NCBI GenBank assembly: GCA_041674265.1
Contig: JBAYWC010000040.1
Span: 1 to 23,982, forward strand
Direction: 5' to 3'
DNA from: QYQL01 sp041674265
GTDB lineage: Bacteria; Verrucomicrobiota; Verrucomicrobiia; Chthoniobacterales; Terrimicrobiaceae
Length of the DNA stretch: 23,982 nucleotides
A program made the translations under genes and the position numbers. The notes beneath the pieces are model-generated. The model was not told where the DNA came from. It did not search any database and saw only the letters and a list, made by a program, of their open reading frames with translations. Positions 1 through 7,000 of this stretch are shown piece by piece. Every line of letters starts with the position of its first letter. The stretch's first letter is position 1.

Positions 1-45
1 AGGGAAGACAAACGCCTCGAACAAATGAACCTGATGGCGCTTTGA
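1..45 (+). CDS. 3' end of an unidentified gene (partial)
   Basis: Reading frame 1 is open from the window edge to a TGA at 43-45 and gives a 14-residue tail (REDKRLEQMNLMAL). The composition is protein-like, and a terminator hairpin lies about 50 bp downstream, which fits the end of a transcribed plus-strand gene. The tail is too short to identify a family. The stop codon lies in the loop of the first of two tandem hairpins (36-50). This could be chance, because only 14 codons are visible. Confidence 0.35.
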   Translation, partial: REDKRLEQMNLMAL

Positions 46-90
46 GCGCCTCACGATAACAAACAACCGCTTTGAGCGGTTCACGCTATC
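36..90. repeat. Two tandem 30-bp hairpin repeats with covarying stems
   Basis: Unit 1 (36-50) is GGCGC-TTTGA-GCGCC followed by TCACGATAAC. Unit 2 (65-81) is AACCGC-TTTGA-GCGGTT followed by CACGCTATC. The loop TTTGA and the TCACG tail are the same, while the stem bases differ between copies in a way that keeps pairing. The period is about 30 bp, and a third hairpin (96-114) follows at the same spacing. This looks like a structured repeat rather than chance; its function is unknown. Confidence 0.6.
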
Positions 91-92
91 TC

Positions 93-118
93 AAGCCTCC
101 GGCTTTGCCGGAGGTTTC
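93..118 (+). terminator. Hairpin terminator after the left-edge gene
   Basis: Perfect 8-bp stem CCTCCGGC (96-103) / GCCGGAGG (107-114) with a TTT loop, flanked by AA(G) and TTT so the stem can extend by about three pairs. The T tract is short. It lies 50 bp after the TGA at 45 and also reads through the truncated end of the minus-strand esterase remnant. Confidence 0.6.
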
Positions 119-133
119 TGACTTCAACCGCCG

Positions 134-289
134 CGAGAGTCCCCCGTATCCTCCCCCAGGGAGCATCAGAATTGCGGAATCCGAGAATTTGGTGCCGAAC
201 GGTTCGTAAATGTCCAGCGTTGGAATATCACGGGCGGCATGACCTTTGGCATGGGGGGTGGGACCCGGCCAGAGAGAGATGGTTTGCAT
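134..289 (-). pseudogene. 5' remnant of an alpha/beta-hydrolase (carbohydrate-esterase-like) gene
   Basis: From ATG at 289 the first ~52 codons read like the N-terminus of a secreted or cytoplasmic esterase of the xylan/pectin acetylesterase type: MQTISLWPGPTPHA, then a short beta-rich stretch and ILMLPGGGYGGLS. The GGGY turn is the oxyanion-hole motif normally found near residue 45-90 of this fold. After residue ~52 (about position 134) similarity stops and the frame runs through the terminator hairpin to a stop at 86. The Ser-Asp-His triad is therefore absent. The remnant starts 21 bp after queD on the same strand, so an intact ancestor was probably the third gene of a queE-queD-esterase transcript. 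Family call is from motif and context only. Confidence 0.6.
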
Positions 290-310
290 GGTGGCAACAA
301 TCGATTCCGC

Positions 311-673
311 TCAATTTCCGCGATACGAGCAACGGGCCGCCGGGGTTTCATGGATGGTGATCTCGCAAAGCTCCGGGAGAACGGGCTTCAGTTTCTTCCA
401 AATCCAAGCGCACATCATCTCGATGGTTGGGTTTTCGAGGCCCGGGATCTCGTTGAGGTAGGAATGGTCGAGTTCCCCGACGATCGGCTTCATCGCCCCG
501 CTGATTTCGGCGTGGTCGTAGAGCCAGCCGGTCTCGGGGTTCACTTCGCCCTCGACACAGATCTCGATGGTAAACGTATGGCCGTGGAGGCGGGAACATT
601 TGTGGCCGGCGGGAACTTTGGGAAGGCTCTGGGCCGCCTCGACGATAAAATCTTTGGACAAACGGACTTTCAT
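311..673 (-). CDS. queD: 6-carboxy-5,6,7,8-tetrahydropterin synthase
   Basis: 120 residues, the usual length for QueD. The enzyme converts 7,8-dihydroneopterin triphosphate to 6-carboxytetrahydropterin, the second step of queuosine and other 7-deazaguanine synthesis in the cytoplasm. Visible family residues are Cys26 and HGH at 30-32 (zinc site), the Asp69-His70 dyad, the GLENPT block (78-83) and Glu109. The first zinc-ligand position, His16 in the E. coli enzyme (EAAH), is Gln15 here (EAAQSLP), which is notable. An SD-like AAGGG lies 6 nt before the ATG. The gene starts 9 bp after queE stops, so the two are co-transcribed. No queC or queF is visible nearby. Confidence 0.93.
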   Translation of the reverse strand: MKVRLSKDFIVEAAQSLPKVPAGHKCSRLHGHTFTIEICVEGEVNPETGWLYDHAEISGAMKPIVGELDHSYLNEIPGLENPTIEMMCAWIWKKLKPVLPELCEITIHETPAARCSYRGN

Positions 674-682
674 GAGCCGCCC

Positions 683-1333
683 TTATACCCCACGGGCGCG
701 CGGCTCCCAAATCATTTTATGCATCTGGAGCTGGAATCTCGCGGGAAGCCGGTCGGCGAGCATCCAGTCCACGATCTCGCGCGGCCCGATGCGCCCGAAG
801 ACCGGGCTCAGAAGCACGGCTCCACATCGCGAGGCGAGGTCGTGGGCGCGGATCTGTTCGCGGGCCCACTCGTAGTCGCCCCGCGAACCGATGACGAACT
901 TCACCTCGTCGCGTTGGGCAAGCAGGGGGATGTTTTCAAAGCGGTTGCGGGCGCATTCCCCGGAATCCGGGCATTTCAAGTCCATGATCCGGTGGACGCG
1001 CGGGTCGATGGCCGAGATGTCGTGCGCTCCACTGGTCTCGATGAGAACGGTCTTCCCGGCGTCGCAGAGCGAGGCCATGAGCGGCAGGACGTTCTTTTGC
1101 AGGAGCGGCTCGCCGCCTGTGACTTCGATCAGCGGGCAATCCATGGACAGGACCTCCGCGAGGATCTCTTCGATGGCGCGCTTTTTTCCCTCATAAAAAG
1201 CATACTCCGTGTCGCAATACGTGCATCGCAGGTCGCAGGCGGTCAGCCGGATGAAAACGCACGGAAGCCCGGCCCAGGTACTCTCGCCCTGGATCGACTG
1301 GTAGATTTCATTGACCTTGAGTGTGGCGGACAT
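683..1333 (-). CDS. queE: 7-carboxy-7-deazaguanine synthase (radical SAM)
   Basis: 216 residues from ATG at 1333; a TTG at 1381 would add 16 residues without family similarity, so the ATG is preferred. QueE rearranges 6-carboxytetrahydropterin to 7-carboxy-7-deazaguanine using a 4Fe-4S cluster, SAM and Mg2+. The protein opens with VNEIYQSIQGES (residues 7-18, typical QueE start), then the cluster motif C33-x3-C37-x2-C40 and TGGEPLLQ (72-79), the SAM-binding GGE motif. The C-terminus carries LQMHKMIWEP, a usual family ending. It supplies the step directly after its neighbour QueD. No good SD precedes the ATG. Confidence 0.95.
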   Translation of the reverse strand: MSATLKVNEIYQSIQGESTWAGLPCVFIRLTACDLRCTYCDTEYAFYEGKKRAIEEILAEVLSMDCPLIEVTGGEPLLQKNVLPLMASLCDAGKTVLIETSGAHDISAIDPRVHRIMDLKCPDSGECARNRFENIPLLAQRDEVKFVIGSRGDYEWAREQIRAHDLASRCGAVLLSPVFGRIGPREIVDWMLADRLPARFQLQMHKMIWEPRARGV

Positions 1334-1466
1334 CGCGTCTCGTTCGCCCAATCCGGACGATTCCTCAAGTCGATACTCCAAATCGCCCGTTTTGGGAACA
1401 GGAAGGAGACCTTGGATTCCCGGCTTGCGAAATATTCATTTCATGCGGGAAGTCGGGCCGCGTTCG

Positions 1467-1516
1467 GGGACTTTTTTTCCTTTACCATTTTGGCGATGTT
1501 TATATCTTCAAGTCCC
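1467..1516 (+). promoter_or_regulatory. Leader of the sugar-acid operon with a 7-bp inverted repeat
   Basis: GGGACTT (1467-1473) and AAGTCCC (1510-1516) form a perfect inverted repeat around an AT-rich stretch that includes TTTACC (1481-1486) and TATCTT (1503-1508), a weak -35/-10 pair 16 bp apart. The operon start codon is 12 bp after the second arm. The arrangement could be an operator around a promoter or a leader stem; neither is proven. Confidence 0.3.
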
Positions 1517-1527
1517 TTCTCATTCGT

Positions 1528-2487
1528 ATGAAGCGCGTTCTCATCACCACAACCTCCTTCCAAGACACCCCCGGATCCCACCATTCCCTGTTGGGCTCGA
1601 AGGGCTATGAAATTGTCAGCGCTCGCGGGCCGCTGACCGAAGCCGCGATACTGGATCTTGTCGGGGACTTTGACGGCATCCTCTGCGGGGACGACGCCTA
1701 TACGCGCCCGGTTTTGGAAAAGTGCCTGCCGCGGTTGAAAGTGCTCAGCAAATACGGCATTGGCCTCGACAAAATCGACGTGGCGGCGGCCACGGCCCTG
1801 AAGATCCCGGTCTGCTTCACGCCGGGCGTCAACCATACGACCGTCGCGGAGCACACGTTCGGTCTTCTCCTCGCCATTTACCGCAACATGATCACCGAGG
1901 TGAACCACGTGAAATCCGGGAATTGGAAGCGACTGACCGGCCACGAGCTCCACGGCAAGACCCTCGGCGTCGTGGGGCTCGGGCGCATCGGGCGCGAGGT
2001 CGTCACCAGGGCCCGTGCATTCGGCATGGAGGTCATCGGGCATGACCTGTATTGGGACGATGCTTTCGCGGCGCAACACAATGTCACGCGCGCGCCGGAC
2101 ATCGAATACTTGACCCGCCATTCCGACGTGATCACCCTGCATACGAATCTGACCGACGAAACACGCCACCTCATCAATGCCGAACGCATTGCCGCCATGA
2201 AAGACGGGGCGGTTGTCCTGAACTGCGCCCGTGGCGAAATCGTTGACAACCAGGCCATTGTGGAAGGCCTCGCCAGCGGCAAACTCTATGGCTATGGAGC
2301 CGATGTGCTCGATGAAGAGCCCCCTCCCGCCGACCACCCCTTGCTTCACAGTGATCGCGCCATCATCACGCCCCACATCGGATCCCGCACCTACGAAAGC
2401 GTTATTCGCCAAGCGACAAAATCCGTTGAAAACATCATCGCCGTGCTGGAGGGCCGGCCACCGGTCGCACAGGCCAACACCATTTGA
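1528..2487 (+). CDS. D-isomer-specific 2-hydroxyacid dehydrogenase
   Basis: 319 residues. NAD(P)-dependent reduction or oxidation of a 2-keto / D-2-hydroxy acid. The split catalytic domain (about 1-100 and 290-319) flanks a Rossmann domain with GLGRIG at 150-155. Catalytic Arg235 (NCARGEIVD), Glu264 (DEEP) and His283 (TPHIGS) are all present. The ATG at 1528 is chosen because earlier in-frame codons do not look like this family. It lies 15 bp before a 6PGDH gene and heads a four-gene operon with a PfkB kinase. This context suggests a sugar-acid 2-keto reductase, for example the KguD type that makes 6-phosphogluconate from 2-keto-6-phosphogluconate. The serine pathway (SerA-like) is less likely, because the C-terminal ACT domain is absent. 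Substrate is inferred, not seen. Confidence 0.88.
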   Translation: MKRVLITTTSFQDTPGSHHSLLGSKGYEIVSARGPLTEAAILDLVGDFDGILCGDDAYTRPVLEKCLPRLKVLSKYGIGLDKIDVAAATALKIPVCFTPGVNHTTVAEHTFGLLLAIYRNMITEVNHVKSGNWKRLTGHELHGKTLGVVGLGRIGREVVTRARAFGMEVIGHDLYWDDAFAAQHNVTRAPDIEYLTRHSDVITLHTNLTDETRHLINAERIAAMKDGAVVLNCARGEIVDNQAIVEGLASGKLYGYGADVLDEEPPPADHPLLHSDRAIITPHIGSRTYESVIRQATKSVENIIAVLEGRPPVAQANTI

Positions 2488-2502
2488 ATCTCCCCTTTTT
2501 TT

Positions 2503-3999
2503 ATGAATAACTCGGACATTGGATTGATCGGTCTGGCCGTCATGGGGCAGAACCTCGCCCTCAACATCGCGGACCATGGCTTTTGCATCTCGGTCTTCAA
2601 CCGCACCACAAGCAAGACGGATGAGTTTGTCGCCGCAAACCCCGGCACGCCCGGCGGACTCGTCGGCTGCCAGACGCTCGAAGCGTTCGTCGCCTCGCTG
2701 AAACGCCCGCGCAAGATCATCATCCTCGTCCAGGCTGGCAAAGCGACAGACGCCGTGATCGATGGATTGCTCCCGTTGCTCGAAGCCGGCGACATCATCA
2801 TCGATGGCGGCAACTCGCTCTGGACCGATACCGTGCGCCGCGAGGCGGACATCAGCGCGCGCGGCTTCCGTTTCATCGGCTCCGGTGTTTCCGGCGGCGA
2901 AGAAGGGGCGCGCTTCGGCCCCTCGCTGATGCCGGGCGGAGACCTGGAAGCCTGGAAGGAACTGGAACCCGTCTGGAAGGCGATCGCGGCAAAGGTCGAC
3001 GCCACCACCGGAAAACCGCTCGAAGGCGCGGCTCCGGGAAAACCCGTCGAGGGAGGGGTGCCCTGCTCGGCCCACATCGGCCCCAATGGCGCGGGCCACT
3101 ATGTCAAGATGATCCACAATGGGATCGAATACGGCGACATGCAGCTCATCTGCGAGGCCTACAACATCCTGCGCAATGGCACCGGGCTCACCCAGGAGGA
3201 GCTGCACCGGACATTCCAGGATTGGAATGCGGGCGACCTGGACTCGTTCCTCATTGAAATCACTTCGAACATCCTCGGCACCAAGGACCCGGTCACCGGT
3301 TCGCCGCTGGTGGACGTGATCATGGACCGCGCCGGACAGAAGGGCACGGGGAAGTGGACGATCAACTCCGCCCTCGACATGGGCATCCCGGCCTCCACGA
3401 TGTCGGAGGCGGTGTTCGCCCGTTGTATTTCCTCCATCAAGGAAGAACGCGTCGCTGCGTCGAAGCATCTCCAAGGACCGGAAAAACCGGCGTTCACGGG
3501 AGACAAGTCCGCGCTCATTGAAGCGGTGCGCGACTCGTTGTATGCGTCGAAAATTTGTTCGTATGCCCAAGGGTTCGCTCTCATGCGCGCCGCTTCGGAG
3601 GAACAGAAGTGGGACCTCCATTTCGGGGAAATCTCGATGCTCTGGCGCGGCGGCTGCATCATCCGGGCGCGCTTTCTGCAGCGCATCAAGGAGGCATTCG
3701 ACCGGGATCCCGCTTTGCCGAATCTGCTGCTCGACCCGTATTTCAAAGACATCGTGCTGCGCACCCAGAACAACTGGCGCAAGATCGTGGCCGAGGCCGC
3801 GCTCTCGGGCCTGGCCATCCCCGCGTTCTCCGCGTCGCTGGCCTACTTTGACAGCTACCGCAGCCCGCGGCTCCCGGCAAATCTGCTCCAGGCCCAGCGC
3901 GATTATTTCGGCGCCCACACCTACGAGCGCACCGACTGCCCGCGCGGGAAATTTTTCCACTACGACTGGGTTGGCGACCGCCAGCAGCACGACATTTGA
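2503..3999 (+). CDS. gnd: 6-phosphogluconate dehydrogenase, decarboxylating, long NADP-type
   Basis: 498 residues, slightly longer than the usual ~470. It oxidatively decarboxylates 6-phosphogluconate to ribulose 5-phosphate. The N-terminal Rossmann domain has GLAVMGQNLALN (9-20), and NRT (33-35) follows strand 2, the arrangement that selects NADP. IDGGNS lies at 100-105 and the SGGEEGARFGPSLMPGG block is present. Catalytic Lys202 and Glu209 sit in HYVKMIHNGIEYGDMQ, followed by the all-helical domain and the C-terminal tail. A ~20-residue insertion (about 167-187) before the catalytic loop contains two similar pieces (GKPLEGAAP and GKPVEGGVP). No SD is visible, only a T-rich leader. It is second in the sugar-acid operon, consistent with draining 6-phosphogluconate made by the first gene product. 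Confidence 0.95.
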   Translation: MNNSDIGLIGLAVMGQNLALNIADHGFCISVFNRTTSKTDEFVAANPGTPGGLVGCQTLEAFVASLKRPRKIIILVQAGKATDAVIDGLLPLLEAGDIIIDGGNSLWTDTVRREADISARGFRFIGSGVSGGEEGARFGPSLMPGGDLEAWKELEPVWKAIAAKVDATTGKPLEGAAPGKPVEGGVPCSAHIGPNGAGHYVKMIHNGIEYGDMQLICEAYNILRNGTGLTQEELHRTFQDWNAGDLDSFLIEITSNILGTKDPVTGSPLVDVIMDRAGQKGTGKWTINSALDMGIPASTMSEAVFARCISSIKEERVAASKHLQGPEKPAFTGDKSALIEAVRDSLYASKICSYAQGFALMRAASEEQKWDLHFGEISMLWRGGCIIRARFLQRIKEAFDRDPALPNLLLDPYFKDIVLRTQNNWRKIVAEAALSGLAIPAFSASLAYFDSYRSPRLPANLLQAQRDYFGAHTYERTDCPRGKFFHYDWVGDRQQHDI

Positions 4000-4020
4000 A
4001 CCGGCGACAAAAGAAATAAA

Positions 4021-5115
4021 ATGTCCCAGATCTACCACGTCGTCCCGGTCGAACTCCACAACAGGCTCGTGCAGGCGGCCTATGAGAAGCGCGGCTACCT
4101 GCCCGATGAAGCGGCCGATGCCACCCGTTTCTGCGAAAATGCGGCGCGCCACGGCATCCGCACCCACAATGCCATCAAGGCCCTGCATTTGGACGACCTC
4201 TTCGGAAGCCGCACCGGCGGGTGGGTTCCGGGCGCCCAGATCGAAGAAAAGCCGTCCCGGTTCAAGGCGGCAAAAGTCTGGGACGCGCATCACAAGCTCG
4301 GCCAGGCGGTTGCCTACCGGGCTGTCGAGGAATGCATCCGTCTCGCCGACGAGTTCGGCACCGGCACGATCAGCGTGGACAATGCCACGCATTATCTCTG
4401 GGGCGGCGGCTACGTCATGGAAGCCGCGCGGCGTGGCTACATCGCCTACACAAATTGCACATCCGCCATCGCGGAAGTCGTGCCGTTTGGCGGCAAGCAT
4501 CCCACGCTCGGCACCAACCCGCATTCCTGGGGATTCCCCACCACCGAAGCCGTCGGATTTCCCATCGTGATCGACTGGGCGACTTCGACCGTCGCGATGG
4601 GCCGCGTACAGCAGTTCCAGCGCGAGGGCAAAAGCCTTCCGCCGGGAGCCGCCGTGGATTCCACAGGAAAAGAAACCACCGATCCCAATGCCGCCGTGGC
4701 GCTTCTCCCGTTCGGCGCGCACAAGGGCTACGGGCTCGGGCTCATCGACGAGCTCTACGCCGCGTTCATCGGCGGCTCGCTTCCCACGATCCGCGGATAT
4801 GCGAAAGCGGACGGCGACAAGCACGCGTCCACGTTTTTTTTCCAGGTCATCCATCCCGAATCCCTGTCGGCAGGATCGTTCGCCAAAGGCCGTTCGCAGG
4901 CAGAGAATATCAGGGCCGTCCTCGGCGATGTGCTCGGCCACGGCAATGGACGCTGCCTGCTGCCGGGTCAGATCGAGGCCGAAGCGGGAAAATTGTCCGC
5001 CCGGCACGGCGGCCTGCTGTTCACATCCGCCGAGTTGGAAGCCTTCGCGGAAATCGCGGACGGATGCGGCGCCACCCCCTGGGATGCCGCCGCGCTGAAA
5101 ACTCTCGAAATTTAA
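4021..5115 (+). CDS. Ldh2 / malate-L-lactate dehydrogenase family oxidoreductase
   Basis: 364 residues, typical for the Ldh2 family (malate/L-lactate/sulfolactate dehydrogenases, ureidoglycolate dehydrogenase, 2,3-diketogulonate reductase). These are NAD(P)-dependent enzymes with a fold unrelated to classical LDH. Visible blocks are ARHGIRTHN (42-50), NATHYLWGGGY (121-131) with the likely catalytic His124, GTNPHSWGFPT (164-174), DWATST (185-190) for cofactor contact and HKGYGLGLIDELYAAF (234-249). In most relatives the His124 region reads SNHFG, so this is a divergent branch. It sits 21 bp after gnd and 24 bp before the kinase, with an A-rich leader and no SD. Operon context suggests a sugar-acid keto reductase similar to DlgD; the exact substrate cannot be read from sequence. 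Confidence 0.87.
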   Translation: MSQIYHVVPVELHNRLVQAAYEKRGYLPDEAADATRFCENAARHGIRTHNAIKALHLDDLFGSRTGGWVPGAQIEEKPSRFKAAKVWDAHHKLGQAVAYRAVEECIRLADEFGTGTISVDNATHYLWGGGYVMEAARRGYIAYTNCTSAIAEVVPFGGKHPTLGTNPHSWGFPTTEAVGFPIVIDWATSTVAMGRVQQFQREGKSLPPGAAVDSTGKETTDPNAAVALLPFGAHKGYGLGLIDELYAAFIGGSLPTIRGYAKADGDKHASTFFFQVIHPESLSAGSFAKGRSQAENIRAVLGDVLGHGNGRCLLPGQIEAEAGKLSARHGGLLFTSAELEAFAEIADGCGATPWDAAALKTLEI

Positions 5116-5139
5116 AACCTCTCCAAACAATCCCATTCT

Positions 5140-6237
5140 ATGAGCCTCACCATCCGCGACGCCAAAGACTGCCACTACGACCTTGTTTCCCTCGGGGAAA
5201 TCATGCTCCGTCTCGACCCCGGCGAGGGCCGCGTGCGGACAGCCCGGCAATTCACCGCCTGGGAAGGTGGCGGCGAATACAATGTCGCCCGCGGCCTGCG
5301 CAAATGTTTCGGCTTGAACACGGCGGTTGTCACGGCGTTCGCGGACAATGAAGTCGGGCACCTGATCGAAGACTTCATCATGCAGGGCGGCGTGGATACC
5401 CGGTTCATCCAATGGAAACCCTACGACGGCATCGGGCGCACCGTGCGCAACGGCCTCAATTTCACCGAACGCGGATTCGGCATCCGCGGAGCTGTCGGCG
5501 TGCCGGATCGCGGCCTGACCGCCGCCTCGCAAATCAAGGCCGGCGACATCCCGTGGGAGGAGATCTTCGGGAAGCTCGGCGCGCGGTGGTTCCACACCGG
5601 CGGGATTTATGCCGCGCTCTCGGAAACCACGCCGGATGTCGTCATCGAAGCCGTGAAGGCGGCGAAAAAATTCGGCGCGATCGTTTCCTACGATCTCAAT
5701 TACCGGCCCTCGCTGTGGAAATCCATCGGCGGCCAGAAGAAGGCGCAGGAGGTCAACCGCGAGATCGCCAAGTCTGTGGACGTGATGATCGGCAACGAGG
5801 AAGACTTCACCGCCTGCCTCGGATTCGAGGTCGAGGGCGTGGATGAAAATATTTCCGCCATCGAAATCGACAGCTTCAAACGCATGATCAGCCAAGCCGT
5901 GAAGGAATTCCCGAATTTCTCCGTCACCGCCACCACGTTGCGCGCGGTCAAAACCGCCACCGTCAACGACTGGGGAGCCATCGTCTGGCACAAGGGAGAA
6001 TTTTTCCAGTCGCGCCACTATCCCGCGCTGGAAATCATGGACCGCGTCGGTGGCGGGGACAGCTTCGCGTCGGGCCTGATCTATGGATTCCTCACAACCG
6101 GCGACCCGCAGAAAGCGGTGGAATACGGGGCGGCCCACGGCGCGCTGGCCATGACGACCCCCGGCGACACCTCGATGGTGACGGCCAAGGAAGTCGAGAA
6201 AATCATGGGCGGCGGAGGGGCGCGCGTCGTGCGCTGA
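5140..6237 (+). CDS. PfkB-family sugar kinase, 2-keto-3-deoxygluconate or 2-ketogluconate kinase-like
   Basis: 365 residues. Ribokinase/PfkB fold enzyme that phosphorylates a sugar or sugar acid with ATP. It shows GEIMLRLDPGEG (19-30) and EGGGEYNVARGL (42-53), the substrate-binding start common in KDG kinases, YDLNYRPSLW (184-193), NEED (219-222) and the anion-hole and catalytic motif MDRVGGGDSFASG (300-312) with catalytic base Asp307. It is longer than KdgK (~310) because of extra segments around residues 108-140 and 230-250. As last gene of the operon with a 2-hydroxyacid dehydrogenase and 6PGDH, it may act as a 2-ketogluconate kinase (KguK-like). KDG kinase is the main alternative, and a KDPG aldolase gene lies elsewhere in the window (20018-20683). 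Confidence 0.88.
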   Translation: MSLTIRDAKDCHYDLVSLGEIMLRLDPGEGRVRTARQFTAWEGGGEYNVARGLRKCFGLNTAVVTAFADNEVGHLIEDFIMQGGVDTRFIQWKPYDGIGRTVRNGLNFTERGFGIRGAVGVPDRGLTAASQIKAGDIPWEEIFGKLGARWFHTGGIYAALSETTPDVVIEAVKAAKKFGAIVSYDLNYRPSLWKSIGGQKKAQEVNREIAKSVDVMIGNEEDFTACLGFEVEGVDENISAIEIDSFKRMISQAVKEFPNFSVTATTLRAVKTATVNDWGAIVWHKGEFFQSRHYPALEIMDRVGGGDSFASGLIYGFLTTGDPQKAVEYGAAHGALAMTTPGDTSMVTAKEVEKIMGGGGARVVR

Positions 6238-6254
6238 AGGCGCCTCTTCCTCCC

Positions 6255-6296
6255 TCCGGACCCAGGCGGACCGGACGGAAATGCCAAATTTTTTCT
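6255..6296 (+). terminator. Possible terminator of the sugar-acid operon
   Basis: TCCGG (6255-6259) pairs with CCGGA (6271-6275), with two further C-G pairs inside after one mismatch, followed 13 nt later by TTTTTT (6289-6294). The stem-to-T-tract distance is long, so this is tentative. It lies 17 bp after the kinase stop codon. Confidence 0.35.
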
Positions 6297-6343
6297 CATC
6301 ACGACTTGCACAGGGCAGCCTCCCTGCGTTTCATGCTGGTGGA

Positions 6344-7000
6344 ATGAAAGCCCGGTTGTTGCTTCTCCTCTTCTGCCCGGCTCTGATGGCTTCGTCTTTG
6401 CTGGAGGATCTGGACGTCAAACAGATCGAGGAGGTTGCCCGGGGCGGGCAGGTGACCCTGCTCCAGGAGGTCGAGGGCAATCCTTGGCCGAAGGTGCGCG
6501 TCTATCAAAAAGTGGCCGCAATTCCCGGGGAAGTCGCGGCCGTCTTCTTCGATTACAAAAATGCGAAAGCCTATGTCCCGAAAGTCATCAAATCCGAAGT
6601 CTCCCGGCAGATCACCCCGTCCGTGGCGGAGGTGGACTATGGGATCGACGTTCCGATCCTCCCGGACGAATACTATACGGTTCGCACGACCGTGACGAGC
6701 GGAGCCGACGGCGGATACCTCATCACTTGGAACCTCATCAGGGCACTCCAGACCAAGGCCAGCGAGGGGAACCTGCGGATCGAGCGGTGGAACGACGGCT
6801 CGGTGATCCGTTACACCAACCTCGTCACACCCAGCTCCGGAATGGCGCGACTCCTCAGGTCCACCGCCATCGACCAGATGAAAAGCACCGTCAGCGCGAT
6901 CGTCACGCAGGTCGAGAACCTGAAGTCGGACAAACCCGAGGTCCTCAAGGAAAATATCCGCCACCTCGAATCCGCCCTCAAAAAAGATCCGGAAAAGTAA
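6344..7000 (+). CDS. Exported SRPBCC/START-like domain protein
   Basis: 218 residues from the ATG at 6344, which sits just after GGTGGA and gives a proper signal peptide: MKARLLLLLFCPALMASS (1-18), with cleavage likely after the Ala-Ser-Ser region. The mature protein (about 22-195) alternates strands and a long C-terminal helix, with VRVYQKVAAIPGEVAAVFFD near 52-71 and a YYTVRTTV strand. This pattern is that of the START / polyketide-cyclase-like (SRPBCC) hydrophobic-ligand fold. The tail (about 195-218) is charged and helical. Such proteins bind lipids or other hydrophobic molecules in the periplasm, but no function is known for this one. It is monocistronic, between the sugar-acid operon and rpoN. 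Confidence 0.75.
   Translation: MKARLLLLLFCPALMASSLLEDLDVKQIEEVARGGQVTLLQEVEGNPWPKVRVYQKVAAIPGEVAAVFFDYKNAKAYVPKVIKSEVSRQITPSVAEVDYGIDVPILPDEYYTVRTTVTSGADGGYLITWNLIRALQTKASEGNLRIERWNDGSVIRYTNLVTPSSGMARLLRSTAIDQMKSTVSAIVTQVENLKSDKPEVLKENIRHLESALKKDPEK

Noticed and set aside
1441..6138. A 1565-codon open frame on the minus strand opposite the whole sugar-acid operon
   Set aside because: It is the antisense shadow of four well-supported genes with clear catalytic motifs. GC-rich codon bias removes stop codons from the opposite strand; the translation is rich in Arg, Gly, Asp and His without domains.
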